NCBI GenBank assembly: GCA_032622095.1 | Contig: CP136064.1 | Coordinates: forward strand, 140,883,954-140,947,953 | From: Siphonodentalium dalli | Lineage: Eukaryota > Mollusca > Scaphopoda > Gadilida > Siphonodentaliidae | Reading direction: 5' to 3' | Length of the DNA stretch: 64,000 bases | In this document: positions 58,534 through 64,000 of the stretch, one piece after another | Numbering within the stretch: position 1 is the stretch's first letter | Layout of the letters: each line of letters starts with the position of its first letter | The notes under the pieces: generated by a model | What the model saw: only the letters and a program-made list of their open reading frames with translations | What the model was told of the DNA's origin: nothing | The model's database searches: none | Program-made: the position numbers and the translations under genes

Positions 58534-59816
58534 GAATGCCGGCTGATACGGACCCTGGCTCTTACGGACCCTGGCTCATACGGACCCTGGCTCATACGGA
58601 CCTCCGGCTCATACGGACCCTGGCTTATACGGACCCTCGGCTTATACGGACCCTGGCTCATAATTAAAATATACAATTTTATTTTTTATGTTTATTTAAA
58701 TAAATTAAAATACTGACGACAACATATATACTGAGATAACAAAAATATGATGACAACAAAAATGGAACAACGTTACATCAGACGAACATTATCTAAACTG
58801 GGGCGTACAGCTTGGTGGCTTCTTTCAGTAGTTTGCTGGCAGTTATCCTCATCAACGAGTAGTCTATCCACAAGAAGATCAACTTTCCGGTCGTCTCACT
58901 CGTTTTCCTAACATTTTTTTTATAACTCACCTGTGTCACAAACCCGACTGGATGTGTCAAACGGGAACATTCAGGTTCAATGCAGCCGTCGGAGGGAGTA
59001 TTGGGGGGGGGCTAACCCCGGGATGGTCGAAAGGGCCAATAGGCCCTTTCCTTCACCCCTCATATATTAGCTTTTATTATGAAGAAAGCAAAAGAAGAAA
59101 AAAACACATTATTGACATCATTTTCTTGGGTTCTTTATTTCAGTGGTAGTGGGTATCTTGAGTATACAATCTTGCCCTGGTCGTCGACCCAGGCTTTTCT
59201 TGTTGATGGTTCTGCCAGTCAACAATACATCAGTTGAATATATACCAGTTGTGTTTTTACTAACATGTTTTCATAACAAATCAAACTCAGTGGATTCATC
59301 CCGATCACCATTCACTGACCATTTAGCACCGCGTGTCTGTTTATAAAACAATATAAAGGGATCACACACGAGTGTTTATACAACGGACAATAAATCAGTT
59401 GAAACAAGTTGTGTTTTTACTAACATGTTTTCGTAACAAATCAAACTCAGTGGATTCATCCTGATCACCATTCACTGACCATTTATCACCGCGTGTCTGT
59501 TTATACAACGACATAAAGGGATCACACACGTGTGTTTATACAACGGTGAAAAGATTAATTAACACGATTCAATAAATGCTTTTTCAAGCCAGAACATCAC
59601 CGAAATTCTCAATTAATACAGATATATGTGTGAAAAGACAATCATAATTATATATTAAATTCAGAAATATAAGTTTGAAAATTGCATATTTTAATTGAGG
59701 TCCGTATGAGCCGGGGTCCGTATAAGCCAGGGTCCGTATCAGCCGGTGGTCCGTAAAAGCCAGGGTCCATAAGAGCCAGGCTCCGTAAGAGCCAGGGTCC
59801 GTATAAGCCGCATACC
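58534..59816. mobile_element. 1.3-kb foldback element with 16-bp repeat termini (element D)
   Basis: Seven copies of ggctcatacggaccct (16 bp, 58542-58660) face seven reverse-complement copies (gtccgtatgagccggg and variants, 59699-59810). The 8-bp target duplication is AATACCAG (58526-58533, 59817-59824). The ends GAATGCCGGC and GGTATGCGGC are equal in length. The interior holds a GC-rich 'taaccccgggatggtc' patch and a 2 x 160-bp tandem duplication (59240-59548). No transposase. It sits in the minisatellite of 56930-60310. Confidence 0.9.
59240..59548 (+). repeat. Tandem duplication, 2 x 160 bp
   Basis: 'gtgtttttactaacatgttt' at 59251 recurs at 59411. Both copies run through 'aactcagtggattcatcc', 'accgcgtgtctgtttata' and 'aaagggatcacacac'. 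Inside element D. Confidence 0.9.
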
Positions 59817-60310
59817 AATACCAGTAGGTATACAACAAGTAACTGAACGATCATGCAAGGAGCAAATTAACTGGCATCGCATCGCAATTTGCTACCCAAA
59901 TTTGGATAATAGCTATGCAATTTGGTATGAATTTAATATTATTTTAGAACAATTCTATCTAATCATGTCAATGTGAGGTTATTTGCTAATCAAAATTTCA
60001 AAAGTAATTTGTTCCCTAGCTGTGATCAGGCATGTGGTGGATGATCATACAGTGAGTAGTTGAGTTGTCATGAGTGTGGTGCATATGCAAGTTTTGAGTG
60101 TATGGATGGCCATGTGTGCAGGGTATTGGTACTAGTATGTATATCTGGAAGGGTTGTATGGTTATTATCTAGGTGCATGCATGTATGTATTCTTGGAGTG
60201 GCCCTATGGTTATTGGCAAAGCGTATAAATATATCTTGAGTTGATATATGGCCATGGGTGTGACAAATAGGTATACATGATGTGACCGTATGGCCAATGG
60301 TGAGGTGCTG

Positions 60311-62454
60311 TGTTGTGTATTGGTATTAGTAGAGTCGCTTATGTACTTTCGTGGGAATTTTTTTAACAAATGTAGAGACTATGATATTATGATAGGGTAT
60401 CACTTACTTTGTCGGAATAAGTTTGTTAGACTTCATGGGTCCGCGACTGGAGAGAATTATGATGTCACAAAGATGACGTCATTGTCAGTTCAGTTCAGAT
60501 GTAGGGTTGTCATAAGAACTGACGAATTCAGCGCATATTTCTTAATTGTTTTTCAGTTAGGGCAATTCATCAATAGTAGTTCTCGAAGTACAGTACCCAA
60601 TTTCACGGGAAAATGTTATTCCAGTCAAAGATGGCTGCCAAAATGGCAATAAAAAAATCAACAATTTTGCGATTTTCAAGAATCTCATGTAAATGATCTT
60701 CCGTTTGGTATCGACTGCGAATTGTGACAATTCTGTGTTTTAATTATTGCTTCGGCAATGTGGTGACCAATTGTATTGTACAAAACATGTTCGATGTGTC
60801 AAAAATAAACTTTAGACAATCGAATTATAGCATCTTGTCAAAAATTTATTCCGATATTGTAGCAATAGATTTAAAGAAATGAGCGGCATTCAGTGATGGG
60901 AAAGAAGTATTCGTGCCACATACGGAATTATTATCACACTTCAACAAAACTGTTCAATTTCATCCAAGATGGCTACCAAAATGGCAGTCAAAATACAAAA
61001 GTCAGTGTTCGTTACAGTACATCACCAAATGTTGCCCTGGCATTCCATCATGGGGAATTCGGTTAATCGGCTACTTTTAAGTAAATGCGCATAGCTTTAA
61101 TTTCTTACACACATTAGCGATGTCCTATATGGTATACACGGCATTTCTTCAAATGTCCTGATATTAAGTGAGGAGGGTGTTGAAGAGAAAATCCAACTCA
61201 CTATGTGAAATTAGAAAGTATCTTAGACCGCCATCATAGCTTGGGGTGGGCAAGTGTTACTATTCCAATGTCTAGTATTCTGTGCTATACTCTAAGCCAA
61301 AGTACTAAGTGAGAAGTATTTGTGGTTACCATATCAAATGGTAATTGATGATGCAGTCAACCGTTAGTGTTGTCGTGACATATAGGTAGAAAATGCATAT
61401 AGTGTATCATAGCAGGTAGCAATACGCAATTGTTTATTGTGATAGCTATGAAGTGGGATTTTACTTCTCAGCTATACCATGAATCTTGGCAAGCAAGAAA
61501 CAACATATCCTTGTTTATAAAACACAAACAATAGTAGAATTAATGCTATGGCTGTCAGTTGGCCTGCTTGTCTCACTGTTAGTTGCGCTGTAACCTTTAA
61601 TTAAATTTGTATGGTAACACCATTTGAACCTCGTTTAGCTGAACAGGTTTCAATCGTATTGATAACCTAGACAGATCAAAATAGAATAGACACCCATAGG
61701 TGGGTAATATATCCGTATAAGCGGTAGTGTCCCGTATCAAGCTTAAAGTGATATATTGTGAATGCCAGGTTCTGAAATCTGGATTATTGTTTTCACCAAA
61801 GTAGTCCAACCACTTTCATTGCAAATGTGGAGTTTTGAAAAGTTAATATAAGTTAGTGACCCCACAGGACATGTTATTTAGTTGAAATGAACATTGCCAT
61901 ACACCAGGCTAGATCCCCACAAACGGGCGAAGTGGTATGTCTGGTTCTTGGCTTTCCTCATGTTCAGTTAATTGGTGGTAGCCACACAAAGTGATTCGCC
62001 CAATATACGAAAGGTGGCTTGGCATGAACACGGTGGGCTGGTATGGACCATTGATAGTATACAGCAAACTAATATCCCATATTGAATTCTATGATTTAGG
62101 CATGTGAACAGTTTAGTGAGACAATGCATTACGTTTGTACATCAGTTTAATAGGAAAGTGGTTCTGGACAATGGTTATGACTGTGCTGCCGGTCGCACTT
62201 GATTAGCGATTATTTTGAAGTTTATCGAAATCAACAGGGACTGCGCAACTGCTTTGCATATCCAACCATGCAGCTTAGATGACGAAAGAATGTGAATGGT
62301 AAGCGCAATTGATACGAGCCAAAAATAGACAGGCGATACATATTATGATACTAATTCTCGTGTTTTGAAAAACTGTACGACCACACGGTGGGAAACGGGT
62401 GAAATGTCCATTGGTAGTGATGCGTCTTCCGGTGTCATGTCATCAGTTTGATTT
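60311..62454. other. No gene recognised
   Basis: Two boxes (aagatggctgccaaaatggc near 60630 and aagatggctaccaaaatggc near 60966) belong to a dispersed repeat. The rest looks unique and non-coding. The missing CFAP97D exon 3 was not found here. Confidence 0.4.
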
Positions 62455-62591
62455 ATTAGATAGATAGATTTATTCAGCAAAAGACACCACATTATAGGGA
62501 CAGGTTGCCATGTATAATAATATGAACAGTGTATCATGTGACATCATACAATATATTGACATTACATACATTGAATAATAGTGATAATATC

Positions 62592-62633
<42 letters not shown>

Positions 62634-63420
62634 TTAATTGCGTATATTCTTATCTGTAGAGTGAGTTATGTTACATAATTCAAAACACGTAATTTGTCTA
62701 GTTTAACTGTGATCTGGCCTCGAATAACCGCTTGACTACGTTGCAGATTTGGGAGCATATTTGAGCTGTGTCATTGGCTAATATATGTGTGAGTTGGTCC
62801 AATCTACTCATCAATTGAAAATTGATAAAATTGTCATCCATAATTTTAATGAGTTCATTCCGTATAGGAAGAAATGTTGGACAATCAGTTAGGAAATGCC
62901 TCTCATCGTCGATGGCTTCGTCATTACACAAAACACATAATCTTCTGGCTAAAGGAATCGGTGGCAAGAGAATGATTACTTATTCTTAGACGTGTAAATG
63001 CTGAGCGGTCGGCTATCGACGCTGTATTTAAAAGATAAGGTTCTAGGACAATATCTCTTTTAAAAAGTCGATATGTTCTTAATTTATTTTTACCAGTTTT
63101 TGAAACACCATCGCGCATACTTGTTCTGAAGTTTTCAGTTTGATTTTCACGAAGCTGGCGTTTAAATGTCTTTAGAAGCTTGTTAATTAGGGGCTTGTTG
63201 TTAGTAATGTCGGAGGGTATAGTCAAGCCAAATGACTCCAGACTTTTGAATATCAAATTCCCAGCTACCCCGCTGCGCTGTTCGCGCATTGCATCACTTA
63301 ATATGCCACTCGTACATCTGGATGATATATTATGTCCAATATACTCTGGAATCCAGGTTCTTAATACTGAATGACATAATGGGGCAACGCAGTCCACTAA
63401 CTTCTTACAACATAATGTGA
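62455..63420 (-). mobile_element. 3' fragment of a non-LTR retrotransposon (LINE), minus strand
   Basis: On the minus strand 63397-62968 encodes a C-terminal LINE segment (RTWIPEYIGHNISSRC.., KNKLRTYRLFKRDIVLEPYL, RSAFTRLRISNHSLATDS). After a frameshift near 62945 it continues as LARRLCVLCNDEAIDDERHF-LTDC (a CX2CX9HX4C zinc knuckle) to a stop at about 62698. A 3' region follows, ending in an (ATCT)n tail at 62457-62470. The reverse transcriptase domain is missing (5' truncation). The other LINE in the window also has an (ATCT)n tail. Confidence 0.75.
62594..62630. repeat. (AT)n microsatellite
   Basis: About 18 uninterrupted AT units in the 3' region of the minus-strand LINE fragment. Confidence 0.95.
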
Positions 63421-64000
63421 AGTAATATTTGGAGTTAATAACAGCTCATGACGTCCCATGTTGATTCTGGTTATAACGTTATCATGAACCAAAGGAAATG
63501 TGGAAATGAAGGAAGTTGAATTAGCACACGTAACTACGGAGGTGGCCATGGTTCACTATAATAATAATGGCATCTTTCAGATCATAGTATATAGGCCAAT
63601 CGATATATATCCTAATGACTCAAACTGTTCTAATTCTATTCGACTAGGAGTTATCATATCAGTCTGGCTATATCCCATAAATTGTATATATCATGCTGCA
63701 TTCATTGATACCCCCCAACCAAGTGGCATATACAGATTAACTTCAGCAGAACACGGTCATGGTGAGGCTATTGTACGCAGAGCTCCATACATGCTCACGT
63801 GAAAATCAATCCAGTTTGATCAGATAGACTTCAGTTTAAACAGTATTTATTCCATGAATAATACAAAAACTATTAGTATACGTTTAATCGTGGACCTGAT
63901 TCGACATCAACTGTGCAGGCTTATGTGAGTAATTTCCGGGAATCATTTTATATTCACCCCACCTAACTATAGTGTTATTGTTCAGTTCACATTGGCGCTA
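63421..64000. other. No recognisable feature
   Basis: One frame (63500-63802) is open for 100 codons but has no family resemblance or splice-like borders that I trust. Confidence 0.4.

Larger units (their letters stand above)
56930..60310 (+). repeat. Degenerate minisatellite ('gagtggccatatggtcat'), split by two insertions
   Basis: Units of roughly 50-65 bp built on 'tatacatggagtgaccatacggtcat..gaggtg' occur at 56930-57149, 58029-58533 and 59825-60310. The gaps are the pogo-like element (57150-58026) and foldback element D (58534-59816). The units are too diverged to give an exact period. Confidence 0.65.

Overview
The window is animal nuclear DNA, most likely from a bivalve mollusc. It is AT-rich, has almost no long reading frames, and is packed with repeats of kinds I associate with bivalve genomes: units ending in (ACGG/TCCG)n, 'gagttatgcccctt' units, and 'aaaacatggccgcc..gcagccatc' units. 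I cannot name the species.

One host gene is well supported. It is a ciliary gene of the CFAP97D1/CFAP97D2 family on the + strand. Coding exon 1 (18024-18116) starts at an ATG and ends at a GTGAGT donor. Exon 2 (47205-47285) lies 29 kb downstream, in the same phase, between a cag acceptor and a GTGGGT donor. The joined reading gives the family pattern ..VDTKAPPTYMHLHLKLKKLQ. A near-consensus RFX X-box lies 103 bp upstream of the ATG. Later exons must lie beyond position 64000. The rest of the window is the gene's 5' flank, intron 1 and part of intron 2, and nearly all recognisable sequence there is transposon or satellite.

Layout: 1-6.6 kb holds tandem repeats and a G/C-tract palindrome with a TTAA-flanked MITE in one arm. 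6.7-10.2 kb is a 35-bp minisatellite. 11.8-16.6 kb is a 4.8-kb transposon with a 9-bp target duplication and remnants of an unknown gene, invaded by two foldback elements. 16.8-17.26 kb is an array of palindromes. 17.9-18.1 kb is the promoter and exon 1. In the intron come a 2.6-kb foldback element (19.9-22.5 kb), a four-deep transposon nest (22.5-33.2 kb: hAT-like, transposase element, TTAA element, Harbinger-like element, plus a LINE), a TIR element (34.4-35.8 kb), a hAT-like element (37.5-38.5 kb), a 16-bp-repeat foldback (41.1-42.6 kb), a 3-kb TIR element (43.7-46.7 kb) and a 413-bp element ending 50 bp before exon 2. Intron 2 holds molluscan tandem repeats, MITEs, an element with direct terminal repeats carrying a candidate hammerhead ribozyme (55.2-56.9 kb), a pogo-like MITE, another 16-bp-repeat foldback (58.5-59.8 kb) and a LINE fragment (62.5-63.4 kb).

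Two observations stand out. First, six elements have termini built from short tandem or palindromic repeats, 8-9-bp target duplications and similar terminal bases. Four of them use a 16-bp repeat period although their repeat sequences differ. This looks like one mobilisation system resembling Drosophila FB and sea-urchin TU elements. Second, the element at 55181-56852 has 12-bp target duplications, direct terminal repeats and a compact hammerhead fold, as expected of a retrozyme or Penelope-derived element. An unoccupied paralogous target lies 0.9 kb away.
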